A stretch of 64,000 nucleotides of DNA from assembly GCF_016584665.1 (NCBI RefSeq), contig NZ_BBJB01000006.1, forward strand, positions 1 to 64,000, written 5' to 3'. Every line of letters begins with the position of its first letter. Within the stretch, counting starts at the first letter, position 1. Below, one piece after another: positions 44,532-53,107 of the stretch. The DNA is from Pseudanabaena sp. lw0831 (lineage in GTDB: Bacteria; Cyanobacteriota; Cyanobacteriia; Pseudanabaenales; Pseudanabaenaceae). The notes below the pieces were generated by a model, which was not told the DNA's origin, searched no databases, and saw only the letters and a program-made list of their open reading frames with translations. A program made the position numbers and the translations under genes.

Positions 44532-44750
44532 CAAGTATGAAGGGAAGCAATTTCAAGTTTAAACTGAATCTGTGGTTGAGCTAAACAATCAGAGATCGCC
44601 GAGGAGAAAAGCAAAAAATCAGAATAATATCTGGTATGCAAAAATTGCTTTTTCAAAAATTTCTATTGCCGCTCAATCAAATTCAAATCGGGAGTGCAGG
44701 AAGGCAAATAAAGTAAATTGTCAACAATGGAAAAAGGCAAAGTTAATCTG
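44532..44750 (-). pseudogene. IS630-type transposase remnant (C-terminal part, nonsense codon)
   Basis: On the minus strand one frame reads ...IVDNLLYLPSCTPDLNLIER, then Q and a stop, then KFLKKQFLHTRYYSDFLLFSSAISD and on to LEIASLHT. LPSCTPDLNLIER matches the end of the DDE domain of IS630/Tc1-mariner transposases (L-P-x-Y-S-P-x-L-N-P-I-E), and K-F-L-K-K-x-x-L-H-x-R-Y-Y is the usual follow-up. The family tryptophan after the E-R-x is replaced by TAG (44663-44665). N-terminal two thirds are missing. It ends directly at the TA-flanked palindrome. Confidence 0.75.
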
Positions 44751-44979
44751 CTTTTGAGCCTGTTCTTATCGCCTTAAATCCCTTGAGACTCTTATTTTCT
44801 CTGTGGGACTACTTTATATTTGCGAGAAACTTTTGCGCTAAGTAAAAGAACAATAAATTTTAAAATCATTTCATTTTTACCGAGCAACCACTTTGTATTA
44901 AGTAATGTAACAGAATATTTTGAAATAACAATCTTGCTAAAGATAGGTATCTATGGTCTTTTTATTGCTAGTGCCCTTG
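44751..44979. other. Gene-free AT-rich stretch
   Basis: I see no gene, RNA fold or transposase fragment here. It belongs to a 1.17-kb gap (44291-45457) otherwise filled by repeats and a dead transposase. Confidence 0.5.
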
Positions 44980-45078
44980 TACAGCGATCTTGAACCCAAG
45001 CCAATAAATTCTTTAAAAATGTTGCTTTGCAACATTTTTAAAGAATTTATTGGCTCATTTGATCCTCAAACTGCTGTA
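44980..45078. mobile_element. TA-flanked palindromic MITE-like element, copy 3
   Basis: Starts TACAGCGATCTTGAACC and ends CTCAAACTGCTGTA. Internal arms CCAATAAATTCTTTAAAAAT/complement with GTTGC-TTT-GCAAC core (GCTTTGC). Perfect inner inverted repeat of about 25 bp. Confidence 0.75.
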
Positions 45079-45079
45079 A

Positions 45080-45121
45080 TACCAATTCTCGAAAGTGTGA
45101 CTACACTTTCGAGAATTGGTA
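45080..45121. repeat. 18-bp perfect palindrome, TACCAATTCTCGAAAGTG type
   Basis: TACCAATTCTCGAAAGTG, TGACTA, CACTTTCGAGAATTGGTA, immediately adjacent to the preceding element. Ends are TA/TA, as in the CCTCAAAATGGC family. Confidence 0.75.
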
Positions 45122-45144
45122 TAGGTTTTGTGGAATAGCGATCG

Positions 45145-45336
45145 CTATTGTGGGTATTGCAAATCGACAAAAGGAAGAATCGTAATGTTGTTTTTTGGCG
45201 AAATCCTGACGATACATCCTTGAGGCTCGACTGCAACTAAAGAGTGCTCTTTGATATAAAAATATGTGCCAAAAATCAACCCAATTAGAATGAAAATACT
45301 GGAAAGAATTGCACGCATCCATCGAATAGTATTCAT
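45145..45336 (-). CDS. Possible small single-pass membrane protein
   Basis: About 63 residues: MNTIRWMRAILSSIFILIGLIFGTYFYIKEH..., a convincing membrane helix followed by a short polar tail (VAVEPQGCIVRISPKNN). No homologue recognised, and no clear ribosome binding site. It sits at the edge of the repeat-rich gap, so chance is possible. Confidence 0.35.
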   Translation of the reverse strand: MNTIRWMRAILSSIFILIGLIFGTYFYIKEHSLVAVEPQGCIVRISPKNNITILPFVDLQYPQ

Positions 45337-45362
45337 AAGTATATGCACATAATTAATTACAC

Positions 45363-45415
45363 ACCCAAACCCGTAAAGTTACGCCCCTGAGGGGCGTAAC
45401 TTTACGGGTTTGGGT
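45363..45415. terminator. 25-bp perfect palindrome after the DUF2805 gene
   Basis: ACCCAAACCCGTAAAGTTAC.. (45363-45387)/complement around TGA. One of the longest in the window; core CCCTGAGGG differs from the GCNAAGC type. Confidence 0.75.
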
Positions 45416-45457
45416 AATTTATTTTGCACAAGGACTTAGAATATTGTTTGAGATAGA

Positions 45458-45730
45458 CTACCTCTTTAATTTGAATTTATCTTGTTGGCTACAGTGAAAT
45501 CTTTGCGCCTCAGAGGTCTTTGCGTGTTTAGTTTTACGACCACTTACCCTTTCTCGCCACATCAAGAAAGATGAGCGTTTCATTGACTTACGCATGATTT
45601 TAATCACATCCACTTCAGAAATGCCAAATTGGTCGTAAATCGTATCAAAGGTGGTGCGATCCTCCCAGTCCATCTCGACAATGCGATCGATGTCTACAGC
45701 CGTGAGCACTTTTATAGCTTGTTTTTCCAT
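45458..45730 (-). CDS. TIGR03643/DUF2805-family small protein
   Basis: 90 residues. DIDRIVEMDWEDRTTFDTIYDQFGISEVDVIKIMRKSMKRSSFLMWRERVSGRKTKH is the near-complete family signature. The segment looks like a helix-turn-helix, so nucleic-acid binding is plausible, but the function is unknown. The last 20 residues are unconserved. Its start is 6 nt downstream of the lepB stop, so the two are probably co-transcribed. Confidence 0.88.
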   Translation of the reverse strand: MEKQAIKVLTAVDIDRIVEMDWEDRTTFDTIYDQFGISEVDVIKIMRKSMKRSSFLMWRERVSGRKTKHAKTSEAQRFHCSQQDKFKLKR

Positions 45731-45736
45731 ATCAAG

Positions 45737-46336
45737 TTAGTCTTTCCGATCAATGTTGCCAAAATGGGCTAGAGGCCAAAATCGAAGGGTAGCTTTGCCA
45801 ATGATGTTTTCCTTTGGCACAAAACCCCAAATATGCCCATCACAACTATTATTGCGATTGTCACCTAAAGCAAAGTAGGAATTAGCAGGCACTGTCGTTA
45901 AAGGCAAATCGTATTCAGGTGCTTTGACTAAATATGGTTCTGATATCGGCTGATCATTGATGTAAGTCACGCCTTCCTTGATCTCCACGCGATCGCCTGG
46001 TAACCCAATCACCCGCTTAATCAACGAACTTTTTTGCTTTTCGGCTGATAGTCCACAACCTTTTATTACTGCTTCAGTTGGCTCAAATACCACAATGTCA
46101 AATCGCTGTGGTGTTTGGAACCGATAGCTCAATTTATCAACAATGACGCGATCGTAATTTTGTAAAGTTGGCTCCATCGATCCAGAAGGCGGTAAATAAT
46201 AAGCCTGAGCAACAGCAACCCGAAAGCCCAATGCTAGAGCAACACTTAATCCTACAGTTTGAGCCGTTTCTTTCCAAAAGCTAGACCTTTTAGATCTTTT
46301 AGGCGGCTGCGATGAATTGCGAGATGTTTGGGGCAT
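45737..46336 (-). CDS. lepB: Signal peptidase I
   Basis: 199 residues. Removes signal peptides of exported proteins. One N-terminal membrane helix (about 25-45), catalytic Ser53 in PPSGSMEPTL, general-base Lys107 in SLIKRVIGLPGDRVEI, and box E ALGDNRNNSCDGHIWGFVP. A basic Ser-rich cytosolic N-terminus precedes the helix. Downstream DUF2805 gene is 6 nt away. Confidence 0.97.
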   Translation of the reverse strand: MPQTSRNSSQPPKRSKRSSFWKETAQTVGLSVALALGFRVAVAQAYYLPPSGSMEPTLQNYDRVIVDKLSYRFQTPQRFDIVVFEPTEAVIKGCGLSAEKQKSSLIKRVIGLPGDRVEIKEGVTYINDQPISEPYLVKAPEYDLPLTTVPANSYFALGDNRNNSCDGHIWGFVPKENIIGKATLRFWPLAHFGNIDRKD

Positions 46337-46361
46337 AAATTTTGAAGCTTAATTGTTAGTT

Positions 46362-46394
46362 AAGTCATAACCGCGCAAAGCGCGGTTATGACTT
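46362..46394 (-). terminator. 15-bp hairpin with GCAAAGC core at the DUF2325-like gene end
   Basis: AAGTCATAACCGCGC/complement around AAA. The arm reaches the first base of the stop triplet at 46394-46396. Confidence 0.75.
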
Positions 46395-47425
46395 TAGTTT
46401 TGTTTCCAGTGACGCGCTAATTGTTTTGCTTTTAGTCCCGATTCGATTACTTCGAGTAGTCTGGTCATACCTGTTGTATTCACAATTTCATAGGTTTTAT
46501 TAGCCCGACGACAAGCCTCGATCGCTCTTTCGGTGAGTGAGTGGCTTGCATAACCCGTCACAATAATAATTAGATCGCCACCTGAAATTTGACTCTCACC
46601 TTGAGCAGCAAGTTGCAAGCCATCTTGTTCGGTATACCACATTAAATTAATTGCCGAATCGCGCAGCCTATTTTTTACGGCTGTTTGTAAGCGATCGTGT
46701 CCACCAAATACCAAAACCTTGCCACTGAGATCGGTATATAGTGCAGGACGTTTTTCCGACTTGCGATGTCTTGCTGTAGGTTGGACATCGGGGGCGCGAT
46801 CAACACGGGAGCGATTTTCGAGAGCTTTGTTGTAAATAAAGGTGAGAGTTTGTTCGTGGCTGCCACGCAATCGAGCAACAGGACCTTCTTCACTGTGGGA
46901 ATTTATTTGATTGATCAACGCCTCGACGACTTCTTCGAGTGCACCAATCGCTTTTAAGTCATTGGCATATCCCCGAACTGCGATCGAAGCGTCGGTAGCG
47001 CTAAAGAAATCGCGTTGTTCTTCGATCATCTCCAATAGATCGGCCTTTAATTCCAGTCGCCATTGAGCCGTTTGTTCAGTTATTCGTTCATCTAGTAGTC
47101 TTTCTTCACTCAAGATCAATTGGCGATCTGCTAGCTGGGCTGCTAGAGTAGGGGCTTCAGCGATTTCCTGTCGGATATCGGCAGCCTTTTTTTCTAGCCT
47201 TTGCTTAGTCTCGCTGTCTTGATGTGTTCCTTCGCGGCTATATTCTTGGAGCATCTGCTCGACTTTGGCAAGTAGCGGTTTCAATCTTGCTTCAATTTGA
47301 GCTACTGCTTCTTGGATTTGGCGATCGCGCTGTTGTTGCAGTCGATTTTGCTCTAACTCTACCTTTGCCATCGTCAGCAAGTCGCTAACCGAAGCTTCCA
47401 GTTCATCTAATTCAGAAATATGCAT
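46394..47425 (-). CDS. Coiled-coil protein with DUF2325-like C-terminal domain
   Basis: 343 residues. Residues 1-140 form a long charged coiled coil (ELEASVSDLLTMAKVELEQNRLQQQ...). The C-terminal about 100 residues, LSGKVLVFGGHDRLQTAVKNRL...GDLIIIVTGYASHSLTERAIEACRRANKTYEIVN, fit a DUF2325-like Rossmann-type fold (V-x-G-G-x-x-x...D-x-V-I-x-x-T...S-H). Function unknown. The family call is moderate; the fold may also be read as a toprim-like small domain. Confidence 0.65.
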   Translation of the reverse strand: MHISELDELEASVSDLLTMAKVELEQNRLQQQRDRQIQEAVAQIEARLKPLLAKVEQMLQEYSREGTHQDSETKQRLEKKAADIRQEIAEAPTLAAQLADRQLILSEERLLDERITEQTAQWRLELKADLLEMIEEQRDFFSATDASIAVRGYANDLKAIGALEEVVEALINQINSHSEEGPVARLRGSHEQTLTFIYNKALENRSRVDRAPDVQPTARHRKSEKRPALYTDLSGKVLVFGGHDRLQTAVKNRLRDSAINLMWYTEQDGLQLAAQGESQISGGDLIIIVTGYASHSLTERAIEACRRANKTYEIVNTTGMTRLLEVIESGLKAKQLARHWKQN

Positions 47426-47568
47426 ATTTACTTAATATCTGCCTATATTTGCTTAATTTTAATCAGTCGAGAATAAGTCGTGAGAAATGACGTGAATAAG
47501 TAATTATAAGAAGTTATCGTCACTAATCTCCAATGTAACCTCTCGCTTGCCTAAGTGTGTATAGTTTT

Positions 47569-48225
47569 ATGCCTCAAACTGATATCAACCCTGCTCCATA
47601 CATTGATTACGCCCTATTAGATCCCGTCGCCAGTGATGAACAGGTAGATCGTGTTTGCGAAGAAGCCGATCGCTTAGGATTTGCTAGCGTCTGCGTTTAC
47701 CCTTGCAATGTCAGGCGCGTAACAGAACGACTACTCAAAACTAAGGTGGAAATTTGCACAGTGATTGGTTTTCCCAGCGGCGCGACCACCTCAAACGTTA
47801 AGCTTTATGAAGCTATGGAAGCTGTGGAAAATGGTGCAACGGAATTAGATGTCGTGATTAATTTTGGTTGGTTAAAAACTGGTCAAACTAATTTATTACA
47901 TCAGGACATTGCTCAAATCTGTGAGGAGTCAGGTAAACCCGTCAAGGCTATTTTAGAATTGAGCTTGCTCACAACCGATGAGCAGGAACTCGCTGCCGAG
48001 GTTTGTATGGATGCGGGAGTAGCTTTTTTGAAAACTGGCACAGGCTGGGCTGGGGCTGCCACGATTGAAATGGTGAAATTTCTCAAGGAAATTTCACGGG
48101 GGAAGGTTGGCGTTAAAGCTTCAGGGGGGATTCGTACTAGAGAGCAAGCGATCGCTTTAATCGATGCAGGTGCAACTCGCCTCGGTACATCTCACGGCGT
48201 AGCGATCGCCCGCGAAAAAGATTAA
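47569..48225 (+). CDS. deoC: Deoxyribose-phosphate aldolase
   Basis: About 218 residues, TIM-barrel aldolase cleaving deoxyribose-5-phosphate into acetaldehyde and glyceraldehyde-3-phosphate. Motifs: [53 protein letters not shown], Schiff-base lysine in [11 protein letters not shown] and the second lysine in [13 protein letters not shown]. An in-frame GTG four codons upstream (47557) is also possible. Confidence 0.96.
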   Translation: MPQTDINPAPYIDYALLDPVASDEQVDRVCEEADRLGFASVCVYPCNVRRVTERLLKTKVEICTVIGFPSGATTSNVKLYEAMEAVENGATELDVVINFGWLKTGQTNLLHQDIAQICEESGKPVKAILELSLLTTDEQELAAEVCMDAGVAFLKTGTGWAGAATIEMVKFLKEISRGKVGVKASGGIRTREQAIALIDAGATRLGTSHGVAIAREKD

Positions 48226-48260
48226 TTAAAAAAGACATGCGGGGCATGTCTTTTTTAATT
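48224..48260 (+). terminator. Terminator of deoC overlapping the stop
   Basis: AATTAAAAAAGACATGC/complement around GGG. It begins at the last two bases of the TAA stop. Confidence 0.8.
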
Positions 48261-48292
48261 TTTAAGAAATAGCGATCGCCCGCAAAAACTAA

Positions 48293-48329
48293 ACAAGAGT
48301 TATGAGCGCTGCGCGCTCATAACTCTTGT
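48293..48329. repeat. 17-bp perfect palindrome
   Basis: ACAAGAGTTATGAGCGC/complement around TGC, second palindrome in tandem after deoC, before the gene at 48424. Confidence 0.75.
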
Positions 48330-48423
48330 GACGACAGCTATAAATCCTAAGAGATTTGGGTATAATTTCGACCTCACCAATCAAAAAGCATAAAATAGCA
48401 ATATAAACATCAAAAACTAAGCT

Positions 48424-48933
48424 GTGATACCAACTCTTGATGTCAAACATGCTTATTCGATGTGTCTGGGAATGCTAATTGCCCTGACAGGTGTTTCCCT
48501 ATGGCAACGTTTTGCCCCACAGCCAGTCCGTGATATTCCCGAAAATACGGAAGCGGCTAAGGTAATCGTTCCGCCGTTGCCTGCAACTTTTACGCGCCCC
48601 AGCCTCAATGATGGCGAAAATATCGGTAGCCTTCGGGTTGGCAATCGTACAGATCGCTCTGTGCGGATTGTCTTATTTTCGCGTATTACCTCTCAAAATG
48701 TTTGGCAAGCGATCGAGCCACTAAATTGGGACTTTGCCCCAAATGAGGGCGGCAAAGAAGGATTTTTGCTGTCTTTGCCAAATTATAAAATTGCGATCGG
48801 TAAAGGTGATGTAATTTTCGCCTTTGCTACCGATGGTTCCCGCACTTACTGGGGACCAAATATTGTTGGCGAAACTGACGCTCCGTTTTGGGACAGCCAA
48901 AACAAAGAATGGAGCATGGTATTGCAACCGTAA
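48424..48933 (+). CDS. Uncharacterised membrane-anchored cyanobacterial protein
   Basis: 169 residues with a GTG start. One hydrophobic segment (SMCLGMLIALTGVSLWQ) near the N-terminus suggests an anchor; the rest (about 60-169) is a beta-rich domain (IGSLRVGNRTDRSVRIVLFSR; FAFATDGSRTYWGPNIVGET). No motif of known function is seen. It is flanked by palindromes on both sides and is probably transcribed alone. Confidence 0.6.
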   Translation: MIPTLDVKHAYSMCLGMLIALTGVSLWQRFAPQPVRDIPENTEAAKVIVPPLPATFTRPSLNDGENIGSLRVGNRTDRSVRIVLFSRITSQNVWQAIEPLNWDFAPNEGGKEGFLLSLPNYKIAIGKGDVIFAFATDGSRTYWGPNIVGETDAPFWDSQNKEWSMVLQP

Positions 48934-48941
48934 AAGAATCT

Positions 48942-48965
48942 CTCGCAATGCGAGAAATTCTTCAT
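48942..48965 (+). terminator. Small hairpin after the 48424 gene
   Basis: GAATCTCTCGC-AAT-GCGAGAAATTC, 8 nt after the stop, first of two tandem hairpins. Confidence 0.6.
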
Positions 48966-49022
48966 AAAACCAAAACGATGAGAGTCGGCGCTTCGCGCCG
49001 ACTCTCATCGTTTTGGTTTTAT
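48964..49022. terminator. 28-bp perfect palindrome with GCTTCGC core (longest arms seen)
   Basis: ATAAAACCAAAACGATGAGA.. (48964-48991) pairs without mismatch with 48995-49022 around TTC. It lies between convergent genes. Confidence 0.85.
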
Positions 49023-49040
49023 AACTGTTGCTAGATATTT

Positions 49041-50153
49041 TTAGCTATCAGTTGGATCTTTGCGCTTAATTAATGGTTTTGGAACAGGTGGACGATCTTC
49101 AGAAGAAAATCTTGGACGAGGTGGATATATAGAACCCTCGCCTCCATCACTCGCATAGGAAGGCTTAAATGGGCGATCGCTATAGGGGCGATCGTTGTAC
49201 TTCCTTGGCGCAAACTTGCCACCGCTAGGACGACCCTTAAATTGAGATCCCCGCTTACCTTTATAGGGAATAATCCCAATAAATTCACCATCAATAATTG
49301 TCAAAACATCCCCTTGCCGTTGGACATTCACACTCCAGAACTGCCCCACAGCATCGGTTGGCAGCAGCCCCGTGAGGCGGACTTTAAACTTAGTGTACTC
49401 TTTGGTAACCTTATCTTTTTGCTTGTCAAACTTTTGCTCAGTACGGCGTACCTTAACGATTACAGAGTTATCCTCAATCGACTGACTTGAGATCTCACCC
49501 CGCACCGAAAAATAACCATCTTGAACATTAGGATCGATTGGTAGATCGGTCTTTCCAAGCTCAACAGGAGCCCACACGCCAGATATCTGTACATGTAACT
49601 TACCAGCTTTGTCATTTGTGCGCGGATAGACTACCCACAAATATTCGAGATCGCCTTCTAAGCGTTTTTTAACAATGGAAATAATTTTCCCCAGTAATAC
49701 GGCATCAACTTGAGAACCATCTGTCGTCAGGATATATCCTTTCGCAAAGTTGTCTTCATTAGCAATATATTTGCCGTTGATTACGCCGATCGCTCTGTAC
49801 TGAAATGGCTCTGTTGGTTCTGGAATTGGCTGCAAACAGATTTTATTTTCTTGAGACTCTTCAGCTCGATTATCTGTGACAGTTTGAATATTCCCACCCC
49901 GATTTAAGTTAGGTAGTTTTAACCTTGCTGCAGCAGGGATAATTTTAGGAACAGATGACACAGATTTAACTGGTTCCTCTCTCTGCTGTAATGATTCCTG
50001 CTCTTCAGACGGAGTAGACTCTGGAGCCTTGGGAGCGATAACTTTGACAACTTCTAATTTAGGCAAGTCTTTAATCGGAGGTTTAGGTGTAACAGATTTT
50101 GGTAATTTACTATTTGAGTCATCGGATTGGCTGGACTTATTGATTTTACTCAT
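49041..50153 (-). CDS. Uncharacterised cyanobacterial protein with disordered ends, possibly RNA-binding
   Basis: 370 residues. The first 115 are Pro/Ser/Lys-rich and probably disordered. A central folded part (about 115-290: YRAIGVINGKYIANEDNFAKGYILTTDG, AVLLGKIISIVKKRLEGDLEYLWVVYPRT, SVRGEISSQSIEDNSVIVKVRRTEQ) has an all-beta pattern, perhaps two small OB-like domains. The C-terminus is Arg/Gly/Pro-rich (RGSQFKGRPSGGKFAPRKYN, PRPRFSSEDRPP), typical of RNA-binding tails. Function inferred only. Its start is 800 nt from gnd, in a gene-free region. Confidence 0.6.
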   Translation of the reverse strand: MSKINKSSQSDDSNSKLPKSVTPKPPIKDLPKLEVVKVIAPKAPESTPSEEQESLQQREEPVKSVSSVPKIIPAAARLKLPNLNRGGNIQTVTDNRAEESQENKICLQPIPEPTEPFQYRAIGVINGKYIANEDNFAKGYILTTDGSQVDAVLLGKIISIVKKRLEGDLEYLWVVYPRTNDKAGKLHVQISGVWAPVELGKTDLPIDPNVQDGYFSVRGEISSQSIEDNSVIVKVRRTEQKFDKQKDKVTKEYTKFKVRLTGLLPTDAVGQFWSVNVQRQGDVLTIIDGEFIGIIPYKGKRGSQFKGRPSGGKFAPRKYNDRPYSDRPFKPSYASDGGEGSIYPPRPRFSSEDRPPVPKPLIKRKDPTDS

Positions 50154-50640
50154 CTGAACCTCCAGAAAAATAAGCTGTCTAATTGCGGACTAGACCTTAC
50201 TAAGCAATTGCTAGAAAAAATATGTGATAAAAATTAACATCGAATTCATTTATCTTATACAATTTGTATAAGAAAGAATTTTAGTTGATACTTATCTCAG
50301 TTAAGACTGAGATAACCCCATATTTAAAACCTACCTAAACTAAGTTCCGCAAAAAAATAAAATATTTAGGTAGTCTAACCAATCCCCTTGCTAATTGGCT
50401 TTATGGCTTTATTTTGGTTAGCAATAACTACCAAATCTAGCATTAGTTAAGATTTAGATTTAGATATCTTAGCTAGAACAAGCATACACCGTTCTCAGTC
50501 AGTCCTGTTAATACTTAACTAAGAACTTCACAGAATTTCACGGAGATCTCGCGTAAACAGTAGGGGAAAACTGCGCAAAATGTCCTCTTAGTCTGTTCTG
50601 TCCTCTTTGTCTGTTCTATAGATATCGTCATTCTAGAACA
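50154..50640. promoter_or_regulatory. AT-rich upstream region with two short dyads
   Basis: 487 nt without a credible gene. Two perfect short inverted repeats lie in it: TCTTATACAA-T-TTGTATAAGA (50253-50273) and TTATCTCAG-TTAAGA-CTGAGATAA (50292-50315). They could be operator sites of the minus-strand gene at 50153. A near-duplicated segment TCCTCTTAGTCTGTTCT / TCCTCTTTGTCTGTTCT lies at about 50581-50617. Confidence 0.35.
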
Positions 50641-50694
50641 TAAAAAACAAAAATGAGAGGCGGCACTTTGCGCCACCTCTCATTTTTGTTTTTA
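50641..50694. repeat. Palindrome between the 49041 gene and gnd
   Basis: AAAAACAAAAATGAGAGGCGG.. pairs with CCACCTCTCATTTTTGTTTTT with one mismatch; its centre CACTTTGCG is a degenerate GCTTNGC core. Confidence 0.65.
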
Positions 50695-50789
50695 TGATAC
50701 GTAAATAGCACTTTTGTGGCTGATGGTATTAAGGATTTACAAAGGATTTGCGATCCCCACTAAATCAGCGATTACGATACTTTTGTGCA

Positions 50790-50894
50790 TACAGCAGTTT
50801 TCGATCAAACGAACTACAATAAACTTTTTGAAAGTGTTGCAAAGCAACACTTTCAAAAAGTTTATTGGTTTAGTGTTGAGCGTAAAGCACTGTA
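50790..50894. mobile_element. TA-flanked palindromic MITE-like element, copy 4
   Basis: Starts TACAGCAGTTTTCGATCAAA, ends AAAGCACTGTA. Arms ACAATAAACTTTTTGAAAGTG/complement with GTTGC-AAA-GCAAC core. It lies 59 nt upstream of the gnd reading frame, so it may affect the leader. Confidence 0.75.
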
Positions 50895-50952
50895 AGTTAG
50901 GCAATTTGCCTATATTCTGGGTCTGTATTTTGGGAATGAAGCATATTCGTTC

Positions 50953-52395
50953 ATGGATAGTGAGGATTTTATGACGTCTGACAAGCAAAATTTTGGATTG
51001 ATTGGTTTGGCGGTGATGGGTGAAAACCTTGCTCTAAACATCGAGCGTAATGGGTTTTCGATGAGTGTTTATAACCGTAGTCGCGACAAGACGGATAAGT
51101 TTCTTGCCACCCGCGCTGCTGGCAAGAATTTTAAGGGCACATTCACGATCGCTGATTTTGTCGCATCTCTAGAGCGACCCCGCAAGATGCTGATTATGGT
51201 TAAGGCTGGCGCTCCCGTTGATGCCGTAATTCAAGAGCTAATCCCATTTTTGGACGAAGGCGACATCATTATTGATGGCGGTAACTCGCTGTTTGGCGAT
51301 ACCGAACGCCGCACCGTAGAGCTAGAGGCGATCAATCTTAAATTTATCGGCATGGGTGTAAGTGGTGGCGAAGAAGGCGCTCTCAATGGGCCCAGCATGA
51401 TGCCTGGTGGTCAAAAGTCTGCCTATGCAGAGATTGAGCCAATCGTGACCAAGATCGCTGCTCAAGTCGATGATGGTGCTTGCGTGACCTACATTGGCAA
51501 GGGCAGTGCGGGGCATTACGTAAAAATGGTGCATAACGGCATTGAATATGGCGATATGCAGCTGATTGCTGAGGCTTACGATTTGCTCAGTACTGGCTTG
51601 GGACTGAGTGCGAGTGAGTTGCATGAAACCTTTACCGCATGGAAAAGTTCAGAGCTTGATTCTTATCTAATCGATATCACAGCGGATATTTTCACAAAAA
51701 ATGATGAGCTCACTGGGGATGCATTAGTCAACAAGATTGTGGATGCGGCTGGTCAAAAGGGAACAGGCAAATGGACTGTGGAAAGTGCCTTTGATCTTGG
51801 CGTACCGATCCCCACGATGATCGCGGCGGTGACTGCGCGGGTGATGTCTTCTTATAAGGAACAACGGGTGGCGGCCTCGAAGGTTCTAATCAGTTCAACT
51901 TCTGGTAAATATGAAGGCGATCGCCAAGAATTTATTGATGCGGTACGTGATGCCCTTTACTGCTCCAAAATTTGTTCCTACGCTCAAGGTATGGCGCTTT
52001 TGGGTGCAGCCTCTCGCGAGTTTGGCTATGACTTAAATCTTGGCGAAATTGCGCGTATTTGGAAAGGTGGCTGCATCATCCGTGCTGCTTTCCTTGACAA
52101 GATCAAGCTAGCTTTTCAGCGCAATCCTCAATTGCCTAATTTGTTAGTTGATCCTGACTTTACGCAAACTATTCTGACCAAAGAAGCTGCTTGGCGTAAG
52201 GTCGTCATGGCTGCGGCACAGTTGGGTATTCCGATCCCCGCGTTTAGTGCATCTCTCGATTATTTCGATAGCTACCGACGCGATCGCTTGCCTCAAAACT
52301 TGACACAGGCTCAGCGCGATTACTTCGGTGCTCATACCTATGAGCGCACCGACAAGCCCAGAGGCGAGTTTTTCCACACCGAGTGGATGAAGTAA
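50953..52395 (+). CDS. gnd: 6-phosphogluconate dehydrogenase (NADP)
   Basis: 480 residues, oxidative pentose phosphate pathway. Rossmann [51 protein letters not shown]; catalytic Lys in [39 protein letters not shown]-terminal [26 protein letters not shown]. Start may be ATG at 50953 or the ATG at 50971 (MTSDKQNFG). Confidence 0.97.
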   Translation: MDSEDFMTSDKQNFGLIGLAVMGENLALNIERNGFSMSVYNRSRDKTDKFLATRAAGKNFKGTFTIADFVASLERPRKMLIMVKAGAPVDAVIQELIPFLDEGDIIIDGGNSLFGDTERRTVELEAINLKFIGMGVSGGEEGALNGPSMMPGGQKSAYAEIEPIVTKIAAQVDDGACVTYIGKGSAGHYVKMVHNGIEYGDMQLIAEAYDLLSTGLGLSASELHETFTAWKSSELDSYLIDITADIFTKNDELTGDALVNKIVDAAGQKGTGKWTVESAFDLGVPIPTMIAAVTARVMSSYKEQRVAASKVLISSTSGKYEGDRQEFIDAVRDALYCSKICSYAQGMALLGAASREFGYDLNLGEIARIWKGGCIIRAAFLDKIKLAFQRNPQLPNLLVDPDFTQTILTKEAAWRKVVMAAAQLGIPIPAFSASLDYFDSYRRDRLPQNLTQAQRDYFGAHTYERTDKPRGEFFHTEWMK

Positions 52396-52408
52396 AATTT
52401 ACTTGAAT

Positions 52409-52439
52409 ATAAAAAAGGGCGCTTTGCGCCCTTTTTTAT
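52409..52439. terminator. Shared hairpin of gnd and the HAD gene (GCTTTGC core)
   Basis: ATAAAAAAGGGCGC/complement around TTT, followed by T-rich sequence on both strands. The minus-strand stop TAA (52436-52438) is inside the arm. Confidence 0.8.
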
Positions 52440-52903
52440 TTCCTAAATGAGCCTAAATACTGGACAAGTTGCTTAGCTGCATTTTGATCAAATCCGATAT
52501 AAGGGTCAGTTGCGACAACTGGTGAGTCTGGAGCATAGTGTTCGGGAATATCATCAACTGCTACCCAATGAGAATCTTCTGCTTGATTTTGGCAGAGATA
52601 TTCTATAACTTCCTGATGACGGAGAAACTGGAAATTATGGATAATCTTAGCTTCTAAAAGAGGGGTTGCCCCAACTATACGCGCCCTGATATCTAGCGAA
52701 AATAATGGCGGAATCACCTCAAATGGAAAAATTTCGCGCCATGAAGAACTAATCACCACTTTTGCCTGCTCAAAGCTCCGAAGAACATTTTCAAATTCAT
52801 TCAGGCAATAGGTGTCGAATTTCATATATTCTTCCTGTGAAACAGGCTTGTCAAACTTTTTTTCTGGAACAAGCACTCCATCAATATCTAAGAAAATAAA
52901 CAT
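52436..52903 (-). CDS. HAD-like domain protein of the 'Swiss Army Knife' RNA-repair type
   Basis: 155 residues. N-terminal FIFLDIDGVLVPEKKF carries the HAD D-x-D-G motif I, VVISSSWREIFP is motif II (Ser), and VAVDDIPEH near the end is the acidic motif IV. The short one-domain form matches the HAD domain found in multi-domain RNA-repair proteins; others are stand-alone phosphatases of unknown substrate. No RNA ligase is adjacent, although kptA lies 7 kb away. Confidence 0.75.
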   Translation of the reverse strand: MFIFLDIDGVLVPEKKFDKPVSQEEYMKFDTYCLNEFENVLRSFEQAKVVISSSWREIFPFEVIPPLFSLDIRARIVGATPLLEAKIIHNFQFLRHQEVIEYLCQNQAEDSHWVAVDDIPEHYAPDSPVVATDPYIGFDQNAAKQLVQYLGSFRK

Positions 52904-52955
52904 TATTATCCGATAATAGATTCATCAACATACATCATACTTATCTGTAGAATTG

Positions 52956-53060
52956 GCAAACCAAATAGCGGACAAAATATTAGTAATTGGGGAGATGAGT
53001 GAGTGGTACATCGGTCGATGGCATCGATGCAGCTCTAGTGGAAATTTGCGATCTCTTTGC
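52956..53060 (+). pseudogene. Broken duplicate of the anmK 5' end
   Basis: This segment matches the first 60-70 nt of anmK plus its codons at 53872-53960. Both read TACATCGG or GACATCGG, then TCGATGGCAT and GATGCAGC, then TAGTGGAAATT. The anmK N-terminal SGTSVDGIDAALVEI can be read here, but a small insertion near GAGTGAGTGGTAC shifts the frame and homology is lost after about 53060. It is a relic of a duplication or an insertion that displaced the gene start. Confidence 0.75.
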
Positions 53061-53107
53061 AGACCAGTAAAATAGTTAACAAGTTTAAAATCTATAAGGT
53101 GTAAATT

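Noticed and set aside
44291-45457. A structured non-coding RNA gene in the 1.2-kb gap
   Set aside because: The folds there are accounted for by palindromic elements, and the rest reads as a decayed IS630-type transposase or AT-rich DNA; no RNase P, 6S or tmRNA signature was recognised.
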